A stretch of DNA of 64,000 nucleotides, taken from positions 73,652,607-73,716,606 of the forward strand of contig CM077005.1 in the NCBI GenBank assembly GCA_039090855.1, written 5' to 3'. Source of the stretch: Macrothele yani. Lineage: Eukaryota; Arthropoda; Arachnida; Araneae; Macrothelidae. Below the pieces are notes generated by a model. The model saw nothing but the letters and a program-made list of their open reading frames with translations, was not told the DNA's origin and ran no database searches. Of this stretch, positions 43,573 to 53,953 are shown piece after piece. A program made the position numbers and the translations under genes. How positions within the stretch are numbered: position 1 is the first letter of the stretch; every line of letters begins with the position of its first letter.

Positions 43573-43770
43573 TTCAGGGTTTAACGACCACCGTGAGCAA
43601 CTCTTAGGACTACACGCAGCGACATGTCCCTAGTTTAAGGTCACTGGTCCCAGGGAAGGAAGAGAGCCAGCTGTATAGGACAAACACCGCATCAATACCT
43701 CATTTAGGGCTGGATCCTGGTTTCATCTTGGTCGGACAAATGGTTAGAGCCAGTGCGTCTAACCACTTTT
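43573..43770 (-). mobile_element. SINE-1 copy, diverged
   Basis: Conserved GGTTTAACGACCACCGTGAG, GGTCACTGGTCCCAGGGAAG and a weathered head. The B-box is hardly recognisable. Confidence 0.7.
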
Positions 43771-43974
43771 CCGACATTTAAGGAAAAAGGAAAATATATA
43801 ACACCAGCTGGTGGCGATTCGGTGTATTTAATTTGATTGACAAGTGTATTTAATTTTACAGTTGCTTGAATCACTGCAAGGAGCAACTGAAGTAATGTAT
43901 ACACCGTAGAAAACCCCATTTTGAAAAAAAAAAAAAACATTTCGTAGTTCACTTATTTAATATCGAAGCATTTC

Positions 43975-44150
43975 GCTCAGTTCTCGTTGTGACGTATGCT
44001 CTAATTTAATTTTCCTTCTTAATTTCTTTCTCTATGTACATTTGAGTAGTTCTTTCTTCTTCTCGTTTTCAAATTTAATGTGTTATCTTCTCTATCGCAA
44101 GTGTATGGTTGGCAACACCTTGAGTTCGAACGCATGACGTGTGTATGTGT
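43975..44150 (-). repeat. Dispersed repeat P, copy 3 (diverged)
   Basis: Read on the minus strand it gives AGGTGTTGCCAACC, GAGAAGATAACAC, TTAAATTTGAAAACGAG and AGAGCATACGTCACAAC, matching the other two copies in order. Confidence 0.5.
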
Positions 44151-44301
44151 CAGATGAGAACTGACCGAGATATAATGTTTGAGCAGCCGCAGTTTGAAGA
44201 GATGGCGAAAGTATAATGCTAATTCTGAAAAAGACGCTATGTAGTTAAAGTTGTGCCTATTTAACAGCTGCGTGTTGTGTTGATATATATTTACATATAT
44301 A

Positions 44302-45183
44302 CAGTGTAACTTATCTAATTTGAACGTTTTTAATTCGAATTCTTGGTTAATTCGAATTTTTCATTTGGTCCCTTGAATTTTCTATATAAATAATGTTTAA
44401 AAAAACCTTTAATTCGATTTTTTTGTTTAATTCGAAGAAAACCCCATTTTTGTTTTCTCGTATTTGTAACCTTTTAAAATGGGTACGTACTGTTCTGCAT
44501 GAAGTTCCGAGTTCTGGATGAAGCAACAAGTTAAACCTGAAACTATAGCCAACTGCTTCGGAAAAGTAGGCTTCCAGCACCCCGATGATGAGTATCAACT
44601 ACATCAAGGTATTGGTGGCGAGAAGATCATATCCATTATGGAGACTGGGAAAACGTAGGCCGTGATGTACAGTATGAGGCCTTTGTGAGCATTGATGACA
44701 ATTTATCTGTTTGTGGTGAGCTCACAGATGATGAGATCTTGGCTGATGTTATGAATATGAAGACCTGCTGGGTATCTTCAGATGAAGAACTGGAACGGCC
44801 AGAATTTTCTGAAGAGCGCCTTCCAAATTCAGTAGAAGCCTTGGTTCACCTCTAAGAGTTAAGGAAGTCTGTTGAGGGACAGCAGACTGTAAGTGACTGT
44901 CGATTGCATTCACTCGATAAACTTGAGGAATTTACACTTACCCATAACATAAATTCCAAGAAGGAAGCCAAAATTTCACGGTTTTTTTTTGTTTTTTTAC
45001 AAAAAATGTATAAATCTACCGTACTGTACTTTTGCTTGTATGTTATGAATAAATATGTTGTTTTTTACAGTATTTGAAGTGATTTTTGAATATGCCCATA
45101 TTCAAACTTGCCTAATTCGAATTTGTCGATAATTTGAATTATTTTTGTGATCCCTTCAGCTTCGGATTATCCAAGTTACACTA
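44302..45183 (+). mobile_element. pogo/Tigger-type element, internally deleted
   Basis: Ends CAGTGTAACTTATCTAATTT (left) and the inverted GTGTAACTTGGATAATCCG (right), flanked by TA-rich sequence; ATTCGAATT-rich subterminal regions are usual for this group. Only the transposase C-terminal region remains. Confidence 0.8.
44664..44960 (+). pseudogene. Tigger transposase C-terminal remnant
   Basis: DVQYEAFVSIDDNLSVCGEL, TDDEILADVMN and an acidic stretch SSDEELERPEFSEER are followed by SVEALVHL, a stop at 44853-44855, and in the same frame SLDKLEEF. The acidic TDEEI...NSxEAL tail is characteristic of Tigger/jerky-like transposases. The CENP-B-type DNA-binding part and the DDE domain are missing. 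Confidence 0.8.
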
Positions 45184-45209
45184 TATATGTATATATATAT
45201 ATATATATG
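45184..45209. repeat. (AT)n run
   Basis: ATATAT run immediately right of the Tigger element, at its TA target. Confidence 0.9.
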
Positions 45210-47090
45210 CTTAGGGAACATTTGAATCTGTTGACAGAGTAAAGGAATTAATCTGTAAGTAACCTTTTCTTGAAGTTTTTTGGAAGACTTTAGAACTGAT
45301 TTACGTAGTGTTCAGGCAGCCATGTTTCCACGAACATTACACCGTATAACAGCAGAAAGTAAAGATAGCTCCCATTCTCTTAGACAGCACTTTTCTTAAT
45401 TAAATATTTTATATTTTCCTGAACATATCGTTTATTTCGATACTAAAATGAAATGTAATTGCCTTCCGATTTTGTTGTCTCATTGTGGTATCAAAATTAA
45501 ATCCAATTTCTTCTTGTTTTCCAGAAAATGTATTTTAAAAGTGCAATATATGTATGTTTTCCATAATAATTTTCCGTTTCAGGGCATAAGAATCCCCCTA
45601 AACATATGTGACTATAAGGAGTGACCTCCCACCCCAATGGTACAGTCATTGGAGTGGCAAAATCAGATCCATAAAACAAATATCCTGCCCATTTCCGAAT
45701 CAGGATTTGAACACATGCCTGACTTGGGTGACAAGGTACCTAGAAGTTCTCGGTTGTTAATACTCGACCCCTGGAAGGCCCATACTAAGTTGAAATACAT
45801 ACTTTGGTGAAGACAGCATGCTGCTTTAATGCAGCTTAAGCTTTTGGTCTTTTCAAATAAAACATATATTTTTTAGAAGCAATGAGAAATTCGTAATTCT
45901 TTCATTTTCTAAATATTTAGTTGTGGAAACATCAGAGACAGAATTAGCAAAAATTATTTATTAGGCTTTGGGCATAAACATGTGCATCACTTCAAATAAA
46001 ACGAAAGAAATAAATTATTTAAAAATCACTAATTATTATTTGAGTTATTACGTAATGTAGAGATCAAGCTCGAAAATGAATAAACGCCATATTAGTTAGT
46101 AATCACTTCTTCAATTTCGTTCCACGAAAATTGTGAAAATAGCAAAGTTTTCATAGTTCTTAGAAAATGTTTGTGAGAATTTCGGAAATTTCTTTAGTGA
46201 TCTTTATTTGAAAAACTGATTAAATGGAAAAAATATCCTTCATACAGTTCTCTACATTTCGAAAAGTGCACTTGATTTCATGATCACGAAGGTGTGCAAT
46301 TTGTTGAAAAATTCAATTGCAGCATTTTGTTTTCCATTTTATTCAAGGGCATTAAATTTTACTATGAATTCTTAACACTCAAAGGGAAAAAATCATACAT
46401 ATAGTAAAATGTTATCTCACGCATAATAAACAAAGGTACCTAAATTTCACTAATTTTTTTAGATATCAGTCTCATAAGAAAATGTACAGGATCAGATGTT
46501 GTGAAACTTAATAAAATGTATCATCAACGTAATACTGAGCTCCCTCTGATTGGATTTCTGATCGTTTCCGTGCTTTATTGCGTTGCACCAGTGCAAAAAG
46601 TTTACTTTAAAACAAAAAGAATGTTCTGTTTTTGGCACTTTTTCAGTTGAAAAAATTTAATGCGTAGAAAATCTTTCAATCTTTTTAAACCTGTAATAAA
46701 TACAGGTATTTTTTGAACCTCTATTAAATCTTAAATCCGTAAAATATTTAATCTATATTAAATCTTTTCAACTCCAAGTTCAAAAGCCTTAATACGTAGC
46801 ATATAAATAGAGTTCAAAACTATTTTAATCGTTTACTATTTTACAGTCACTGGAGTGGCAGAATCAGATCAAAAAGGACAAACATCCTGCCTTTAAATAC
46901 GTAAATCAGGATTAGTGGGTTCGCAGCATATCTTTTGTTGCGATCAAAAACTTTTAACTTACAGAAGACAACAAAAACTTCCCATTTAGCAACTGTTATT
47001 ATTGCAAGTTTAAATTTTGACGATTCGCATGGTTTACATTGTACTTCTAGAGAACACTAAACTGCTGTTTATGCCATAGTGAATTTCTAA
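45210..47090. other. Unassigned region with one repeated block
   Basis: GTACAGTCATTGGAGTGGCA at about 45641 resembles TACAGTCACTGGAGTGGCAG at about 46842, and the similarity continues through AAAATCAGATC, CATCCTGCC and ATCAGGATT for about 80 bases. No gene recognised. Confidence 0.45.
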
Positions 47091-47093
47091 AGC

Positions 47094-47313
47094 AATTGGT
47101 TGGCTCGGTGCTACAGAGGTCTAAGAACTGTCTCTTGACCGTTTGTCCGAGATGGGCCTGGGCCTGAATCCGGGCTGAGACTTGAATTTGAATCGTGCGT
47201 TTGTCTTGTAGCTTTGCCCTTACCGGAACAAGTGGCCCTAAATTTAGGACGGGCGGCGGCGTATTCTCTCTTGAGTTTTTCACGGTGGTCGTTGAACCCC
47301 CCAAACAAAGCAT
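47094..47313 (+). mobile_element. SINE-1 copy, strongly diverged
   Basis: AGAGGTCTAAGAACTGTCTC, GTTTGTCCGAGATGG, TTTGTCTT, CCCTAAATTTAGGACGGGCG and CACGGTGGTCGTTGAACCCC appear in the SINE-1 order, with many substitutions and a damaged B-box. Confidence 0.7.
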
Positions 47314-47855
47314 AAAAGCTGTTGGATTATGACTGTGTTTTGCCATGGATGACATTAAGAGCTCAGAATTTTCTTCATTACTGCAAAAACATTAGGTAAA
47401 AAGTTAACCAATTAATTAAAGAAAGAGCAACAGGGTTTGTGCCTGGCCTTATTTTCATCTTGCTTTATTTTTCATATCTTACAATACATGCCTCTTATTT
47501 TTTATTTGATTCAATTTAAAAGGCGTGAAAATTTGTGCTCGCAGCCATAAAGATGGCTTTCACGTAGTACATGTACCTTCTGATATTTTTCCTGAAATGG
47601 TTGCGCACCTTTTTTTCCTTTATTTCACCTTTTTATTTTTGTGTTTTGTTCCTTATTCTCATCATTTTTCTCTGTTCTGGGGGAAAATTTCTTTCTCTTT
47701 TTCTTTCCTTCCTAATTCTCTTTCGTGGAGCCACCTGGACGCTTTCGAACAGCGACGTAAATGGCGCATTCATTGCAGGGCAAATTGCATCTCTCCAAAG
47801 TATCATTAATGTATTGACTCTCGAGTCAATTTACCTCTTTTTTCTCTCCCATTAG

Positions 47856-48036
47856 ATTCCCTGGAGTGGTTGAAATTGGGTGGCAATGAGATTAGCCGAA
47901 TCCCGTCTTCAGCTTTCCGTAATTTGTCGAGACTGCGGCAGTTGGACTTGAGATGCAACCTGGTCTCCGAGGTAGAAGAGGACGCATTCGCCGACTTTGG
48001 AAGGACGCTCAAGTTCATCTTCCTGCAGAAAAACAG
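47856..48036 (+). CDS. Leucine-rich-repeat exon of an unidentified gene
   Basis: A pyrimidine-rich tract ends in CCCATTAG at 47855 (splice acceptor). The open segment after it reads SLEWLKLGGNEISRIPSSAF, then RNLSRLRQLDLRCNLVSEVE, EDAFADFGRTLKFIFLQKN: two and a half leucine-rich repeats of the LxxLxLxxNxI type with IPSSAF/VEEDAF turns as in extracellular LRR proteins of animals. It stops at CAG followed by GCAAGT, a strong GC-type donor; a weaker GT donor would add four bases. The exon is 181 bases and enters in a split codon. Neighbouring exons are not seen in the window. This is the only host-like coding exon I can support; which LRR gene it belongs to is not decidable. Confidence 0.7.
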
Positions 48037-48477
48037 GCAAGTGCTTATCTAATGTTCTTTTTTATCATTTTTTTCTATGTAAGGGAGTCATTTCATCATT
48101 CAAGAAAATGCTTTGTATTAATGTTAATACCTTTGACAATCATGAAACATTTATCGCTGGAATGAATCATTGAGCAGTGATGTTAAAATGATTAAAAGCA
48201 ACACTCTTTTGTACTCGTGGGAAAATGTCTTCAGCACTTTGTCAGAAATATTTCCAAAAAATTTGATCAGAAGTCAAATTTTGTACAAGATATCTAAGAT
48301 TTCAAACAATAACTTTTTTACCAGGCCCGGAACAGTAGTATAGAAGCATCAACATCAGAAATTCTCCCAAAGCCAAGGACTTTATTTCAAGGGAAAAAAC
48401 AATAACAATAATAAATAAAGGGATGATTACGGCAATATACATATTTTGGACACTCTTTCCAAAGCCATTTTTCTCCT

Positions 48478-49000
48478 TTTTTACGCTTTCTAACCGTAGG
48501 TTGAAAAAGCGTATGTGCTCCAACTTTGTCCGTCTGTCCGTCCGCCGCCCGCACGATAACTCGCGTAAAAAAGGTTCGATTTCGATGAAATTTTAGCATA
48601 TAATAGGGGACCGCCTGGGGACGAATCCTATTGAAAATGGACGAAATGGGTTCAAAGGTCACGACATAGGAGCAGGATCCATTCCGTTGCCGTTATGCGT
48701 CATAACTTGCGTAAATACGATTCGATTTCAATGAAATTTTAGTATTTGGTAGGGGACCGCCTGGAAACAAATCCTATTGAAAACGGATGAAGTGGGGTCA
48801 AAGGTCAGGATATAGGATTAGGGATCCATTGCATCCCCTTTATGCGTTATAACTTCAAATGCTTCGATTGAGACAAAACTTTATCGTGTCGTTCCGGAAG
48901 TATACTTTACCGGTTATGTTGAATATCATCGAAATGGGGTCGAAGGTCAGGTCATAGAGCGAAATTTATTCTACAGCCATTATGCTCATAACTTCAGTAA
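48478..49000. repeat. Non-coding tandem locus 2: hairpin, GTCCGTC lead, ~147-bp units
   Basis: TACGCTTTCTAACC (48482-48495) pairs with GGTTGAAAAAGCGTA (48499-48513). TTTGTCCGTCTGTCCGTCCG follows, then units with ATAACT at 48556, 48702, 48849 and 48978. Shared phrases are GATTTCRATGAAATTTTAG, AGGGGACCGCCTGG and GGGGTCRAAGGTCA. The last unit is shorter and diverged. It lies about 450 bases downstream of the LRR exon, perhaps in the intron. Confidence 0.8.
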
Positions 49001-49509
49001 TAACTTGGATAATGATTTCTGGTATGTTGGAAAGCGTATCATAATCAATGCATTGCATGATTTTACTAACTTGTTTATTCCTTTCTCGGTTAAAGAAACC
49101 TATGTGAAATAAAAGATTTTAGCTTTTAAGGGCACGCGGTTATTTTGCCAACATTGTACCAAATTGCAAATTCAAACTTAAAACAGCTCCTCCTAGATTT
49201 AATAAACTTCTAACTTTACGTTGATATTGAATGATCTAATACTACAAATAGGTAAAACATATTTTGAAAATGACAGACGTTTCCTGATTTTTGTTTGTAA
49301 ATTCAAAAAACAAGAACTCAAACGCTAGTTCTCTCATGAACATAAACAGATTATAATCTAGCGACAAAGGCAAAATTTCTTGTTCTTTCTTAGATTCCAA
49401 TGTTTCTTTTGGCATTTACAAGCCAAAATTAGATTAGAAATCGGTTTAGCTACAGTATACCGAACGTTCTCTATAGCTGGGTGATCTGCAAATCCCACTA
49501 GATAATTTA
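49001..49509. other. Unassigned AT-rich region
   Basis: No recognised feature. Confidence 0.4.
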
Positions 49510-50904
49510 CACTACTGTTTGAGAAAATTGCAACACCATGAAGGTTGGTATTAGCTTGAAACTTACAGGATATGTATAACAGTTTGAGATATGCAAATAA
49601 TTAAAATCTCAATAAAAGTGCACATGCGGTGCGAAACAGCGCCCTCTGAACTTCCCGGTCTTGGGTTCATGAAGACCATGCTTAAACGAGATGTTGCAAT
49701 CCGTTGAAAACCGACATTAAGTCGAAAGGGTGTTTCTTGCGTCTCAGTATGCCCCTCCGAAGAAGAAGGTCGCATTATGAACGTTTGATAGACTTTATGT
49801 TACAAACGTTTGTTGGGATGAGAGAAGCTGGATATTCCTGCAGTAAAATTTCTTCTCGTACGAGACAAAACTCCAATACAGTGACGCGAAAGTGGCACCA
49901 GTGGACAGATGGAGCTAGGACGCACAGAAATCCAGGAAATGGACGAAAATATCTCACGACTGCACGGCATGACAGACACCTCTAGCGCATGGCAGTGATC
50001 GATCGCACAGCGTCTCCACGGAGTCAGTTGGAGCACTGTCACAGATCACGCTTTATTCCCCAGCATAGTTCGACATCGTCTGCTTAACAGAAGACTGGTC
50101 GCTAGCAGCCCATTTCTGCGCATTCCTTCGACGCTCAACCACAGATGCCTCATGCTGCAATGGGATCTCAAACACAAAGGTTGGCACACCGAATGCCAAC
50201 AGGTCGTATTTTCTGACGAGTCCCGATTCAACTTGAGGCACCGTGATGCTCATATACCTGTTCAAAGACATCGTGATGAGTGGTACCTTGCAGCGTCATA
50301 CTGGTCCAATGCCAATCCACAGGGTTTGGGGCTCCATTGGGTTCATTTCCCAATCTCGCCTGATACTAATTGAGGGAGCCCTCAACAGTCAGCGATGTAT
50401 CAGGTATGTTTTAGAGGCAGAGGTGATACCCTTCCTTCACAGTTCTCCTAGCGCTATATTCCAGCAGTATAATGCTCGGCCACATGAGGCCCGGGATGTC
50501 CAAGACCTCTTCCATGCACGGCAATTACCGCTTCTTTCCTGGCCTGCACGTTCGCCGGATCTGTTCCCGATGGTTCATGTCTGAAACATGGTAGCTAGGT
50601 GACTGGCTCTTCAAGCGTCTTCGCCAATCAACACAAATGAGTTCTGGTCTTGCATAGAACTAGCCTGGGAGTGTTATTCCCCAAGCTAATATCGAAATCC
50701 TCTTCCATTCAATGCCATGCGAGGTACAGGCTGTCATTGTTGCTGGAGGCGCCTTCACACGATGCTGAGTTTTGAAGCGTAAATATCTAGTATATCTCTA
50801 TGAATGTAATCAGTTATATCCTGTAACCTGGAAAATCTGTGATATAAATTTCATTTGAATCGCGCGATTCTTTCTTGGTGTTGCAATTTTTACAAACAGT
50901 AGTG
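49510..50904 (+). mobile_element. Tc1-like element, family D
   Basis: Inverted repeats CACTACTGTTTG...AAATTGCAACACCA of about 30 bases with TA on both sides; 1395 bp. Confidence 0.9.
49749..50768 (+). pseudogene. Tc1-like transposase, family D, heavily broken
   Basis: Start MPLRRRRSHYERLIDFM at 49749 is close to the family C start. The helix-turn-helix region continues to RKWHQWTDGARTHRNPG. First Asp: VVFSDESRFNLRHRDAH near 50205-50250. The second-Asp block reads FQQYNARPHEARDV, with Asp changed to Tyr, and the Glu block reads ARSPDLFPMVHV, with Glu changed to Val. Several stops and shifts add to this. Two of three catalytic residues are lost, so it is inactive. Confidence 0.85.
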
Positions 50905-51174
50905 TATGAGTGAATTATCATCGGCAAATCAATAGAAGTTAAGGGAAGCTACGGATAGTGACACCGGCTTTCACCGTCAAACGAGCAATCTATGATTATG
51001 CTTTTTCGCTTTTAGAAAGTACTGTTCCTGCATTCTGATCTTAGCTACTACACTATCTACCAACAAGTAATTGGACACCCCTGCAATCGACGATATCTGC
51101 AGTCCTGATGCACGTCACGGCCGCCGCCGTTAAATATCGTGTGGGAGACAACAACGCAACCAGTCGCAAGCAAG

Positions 51175-52277
51175 ATGTCAGGCAGTTCGGAGCTCTCTGA
51201 TTTCGAGAAAGTTGTAATCGTCGGGTATCACAGAAATGGCCGATCCATACGTGACATATTCAGCCAGTTGAAGTACCCAAAACCGACAGTGGCCTACGTG
51301 ATTGGCAAGTGGAAGATGAGAGGTGACTGTCGGAATGTGCTCCGACCCGGCAGACCCACAAAATTAGGAGTTAGAGACCGACGGGTGCTGGCCACAGAAA
51401 ATTTGGAAGAACCACACCAAATCGATGGGCCACATCCGCGAGGAGTTTCAACAGGCATCCGGGAGTGTTCTTTCGATGAATACCATCCCTAAGGAAGCCC
51501 ATCTGCTCGGTTATCATGGACGTGCTGCCACCCACAAGCCTTTGATCACCAAGTCCAATAGCGCTGCTCAGCTAACGTGGTGCAAAGAACGTCGACAGTG
51601 GACGGTTGAACAGTGGAAACAGGTTCTTTGGAGCGACGAATCAAGGTTCACCCTCAACCGTTCGGACGGCGAGGTCTGGGTTTGGTGTCTGCCTGGAGAA
51701 CGCCTCCTGCCGGAATGTATTGTGCCAACTGTGAAGTTCGGTGCCAGTGGAATTATGCTATGGGGGTGTTTCTCCTGGTATGATACGGGACCCTTGGTCG
51801 CAATTCCTGGTAGACTCAACGTCGAGACCTACTGCACCATTTTGGATGACCATGCGCTTCCTACGTTGTGTCAGTTTTACGGGGTGGACCTATGTTACTT
51901 TACTGGACCTTTTGGATGACCATGCGCTTCCTACGTTGTGGCAGTTTTACGGGGTGGACCTATGTTACTTTCAGGATGACAATGCCACCTGTCATGTTGC
52001 GAGGTCCACCATGGCTTGGTATGGTGACAATGGAATTAATCGAATGGACTGGCCTGCGCAGAGTCCGGACGTTAACCCTATCGAGCACCTCTGGGATGAG
52101 CTGGAGCTTCGACTTAAGGGGTGCCCCCACCGTCCGAAATCGGTGAAGGGACTGACCTGTCTTCTCCAAGCCGAGTGGAAGAAAATACCGCTAGCCGTCG
52201 TACAACGCCTGGTTGAGAGTATGCCCCGGTAGGTCGCAGCTGTAATCGCCGCTCGTGGAGGCTCAACCAACTATTGA
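51175..52277 (+). pseudogene. Tc1-like transposase, family E, few lesions
   Basis: MSGSSELSDFEKVVIVGYHR at 51175 opens a helix-turn-helix; a second domain (SIRDIFSQLKYPKPTVAYVI) and [15 protein letters not shown] follow. A shift near 51420 moves the rest to another frame: [37 protein letters not shown] (first Asp), [14 protein letters not shown] 70-base tandem duplication (51841-51970) shifts the frame again, then YFQDDNATCHVARS (second Asp) and AQSPDVNPIEHLWDE (Glu, 34 residues on). A stop in MPR-stop (52230-52232) removes the last 15 codons. Catalytic residues are all retained; few lesions separate it from an open frame. Confidence 0.88.
51841..51971 (+). repeat. 70-bp shifted tandem duplication inside transposase
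   Basis: TTTGGATGACCATGCGCTTC begins at 51841 and again at 51911. About 61 bases are repeated with one mismatch (GTGTCAG against GTGGCAG), separated by ACTGGACC. Confidence 0.95.
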
Positions 52278-52442
52278 AGGTGAATAAACTTCGTTTTCCT
52301 TTGCTATCACAGGTGTCCAATTACTTATTGGTAGATAGTGTAGTAGCATTCAGAGAAAGCATGAATGCTCGCCAAGGATCTGGTAAAAAACCTGTCACCA
52401 TCATATCTTCTTACTGATTCTGAGCTTTACCGAAATGATATA

Positions 52443-53247
52443 CAGTCAAACTCCTATTTAACGGACTGCGATTTAAGGAATTCCGCGATTGTACGTACAT
52501 TTTTTGTAGTCCGGACGGACCCACATTGAAATTAAAGCTTGGCGTTTCCCGATTTAACGAACGCATGTCTTCAATTTAGTGAACATTTTTTTTTTCAAAC
52601 CACCAAACTATGTTAACCAGCATTTTCACGTTAAAGGTCAGCTAGAAAGAGAGTTTTGCCCAAGAGGAACATTTTACGCATGCAGTTAACCAAAGTTTCA
52701 AACAGCACCATCTGCGACACAGCTTGATGGAATCATAAATGAGTTCGAATTTCCTCAGACTACAGAGCTTAAGCTTCTTACAGAGGAAAGCAAATGACCA
52801 ATAAGTTCCAAAGGAGCGCAACGTTTTCTTGCACGAGTGGGAAGCAGGAAAAAGAAAGGCGGTATGGGGTAGGAAATCTAGAGTACCCTGTAGATTCTTT
52901 TTTTCAGCTACAGATAGAACAATAGCGCTCTGTGAAGTCAGGGTCACACATAGTACGTACCCATTCCTGAACCACTGGAATTTTTTGCCAAATCGCGCTT
53001 TTTTCTTTCCTTCTCAGTATTAAATCCACAGCTCAAATTAAACAACACAGCTCGTTTACGAACAAAGTTTTGGTGAACACAATTAGCACCAGAAAAAATT
53101 AATCACTGAAAGAAAGAGAACAGAGCTGCTTACGTATTCTATTATAAACACTAGCTTAATTTGAATGTTTCATTCGAAAGGTTTCCTCGATTTAGCGAAT
53201 TCCGCGATTTTACGTCCATTGAAGTTCATTAAATCGGGGTTTGACTG
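52443..53247. mobile_element. pogo/Tigger-like inverted-repeat element, no transposase
   Basis: CAGTCAAACTCCTATTTAAC at the left and, inverted, CAGTCAAACCCCGATTTAAT at the right, with further inverted matches GGAATTCCGCGAT. TA precedes the left end; the right flank is CA. The ends and ATTTAACG-type words resemble Tigger termini. The inside has only short frames without a recognised domain. Confidence 0.75.
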
Positions 53248-53538
53248 CATACACCTATTTAGACCAATGCTTTCATAGGTTAACTTTAGTGAGCAACATC
53301 ACAAGTTGCAAATCATATGTGTTCATAGGAAACTTCTGTGGAGTTTACGAAAATTGCTTTTATGCCTTTCGAAAGGCTTTTCTCTAAATGCGGCAAACTT
53401 TGCGGGAAATGATGCGTACAGCTCTTCTCTGAAGCCATTGAAGATTAGGTACAAATAATATTTGTTGTTAAAGCAAACCAACTAAGGCCTTAGAAAAAAT
53501 TCTTGAGATCAGTCATGAAGGATTGGCAAGAATTCCAC

Positions 53539-53921
53539 TTTGAAAATACTCCAAATACGTGGCGATAGTAAATAAATAAATATATCGCTCTTAACCACGT
53601 TCTACAAACACACAGCAACCGAAAAAATGTTTTTCAGCCGCCGCTGTGGAAATTGACCAACAGAACTCTCGATATCTACCCGAGTGCGTTCCATTTACGC
53701 AACGGTGGCCAACAATCCACGGGGCCATGTGTATTTTTAAGTCAGCTTCTGACATCATAAATAACGCACTCGGCTAGATATCGAGAGTCCTGTTGGTTCA
53801 TTTCCACAGCGAAGGCTGAAAAACAATTTTTCGGTTGCTGTGTGTTTCTAGAACTTGGTTAAGAGCGATGTATTTATTTATTTACTGTCGCCACGTATTT
53901 GGCGTATTTTCAACTTGGATC
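53539..53921. mobile_element. Foldback MITE with long inverted arms
   Basis: Arms of about 155 bases are complementary: ATACGTGGCGATAGTAAATA, ATCGCTCTTAACCACGTTCT, GCTGTGGAAATTGACCAACA and GATATCTACCCGAGTGCGTT on the left recur inverted on the right (to 53921), around a ~70-base centre. A partial second copy lies at 55500-55637. Confidence 0.8.
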
Positions 53922-53953
53922 TCGCCCTTTGGATTTAACTGCTATAATATATA

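Larger units (their letters stand above)
51051..52340 (+). mobile_element. Tc1-like element, family E
   Basis: Inverted repeats CACTATCTACCAAYAAGTAA then TTGGACACC, 29 bases with one mismatch, TA on both sides (51049-51050, 52341-52342). 1290 bp. The quality of the ends suggests a fairly recent insertion. Confidence 0.95.

Noticed and set aside
47525..47855. Phe-rich frames upstream of the LRR exon as a signal peptide exon
   Set aside because: The hydrophobic stretch is the translation of a T-rich intron tract leading to the acceptor site; no start or splice pattern supports it.
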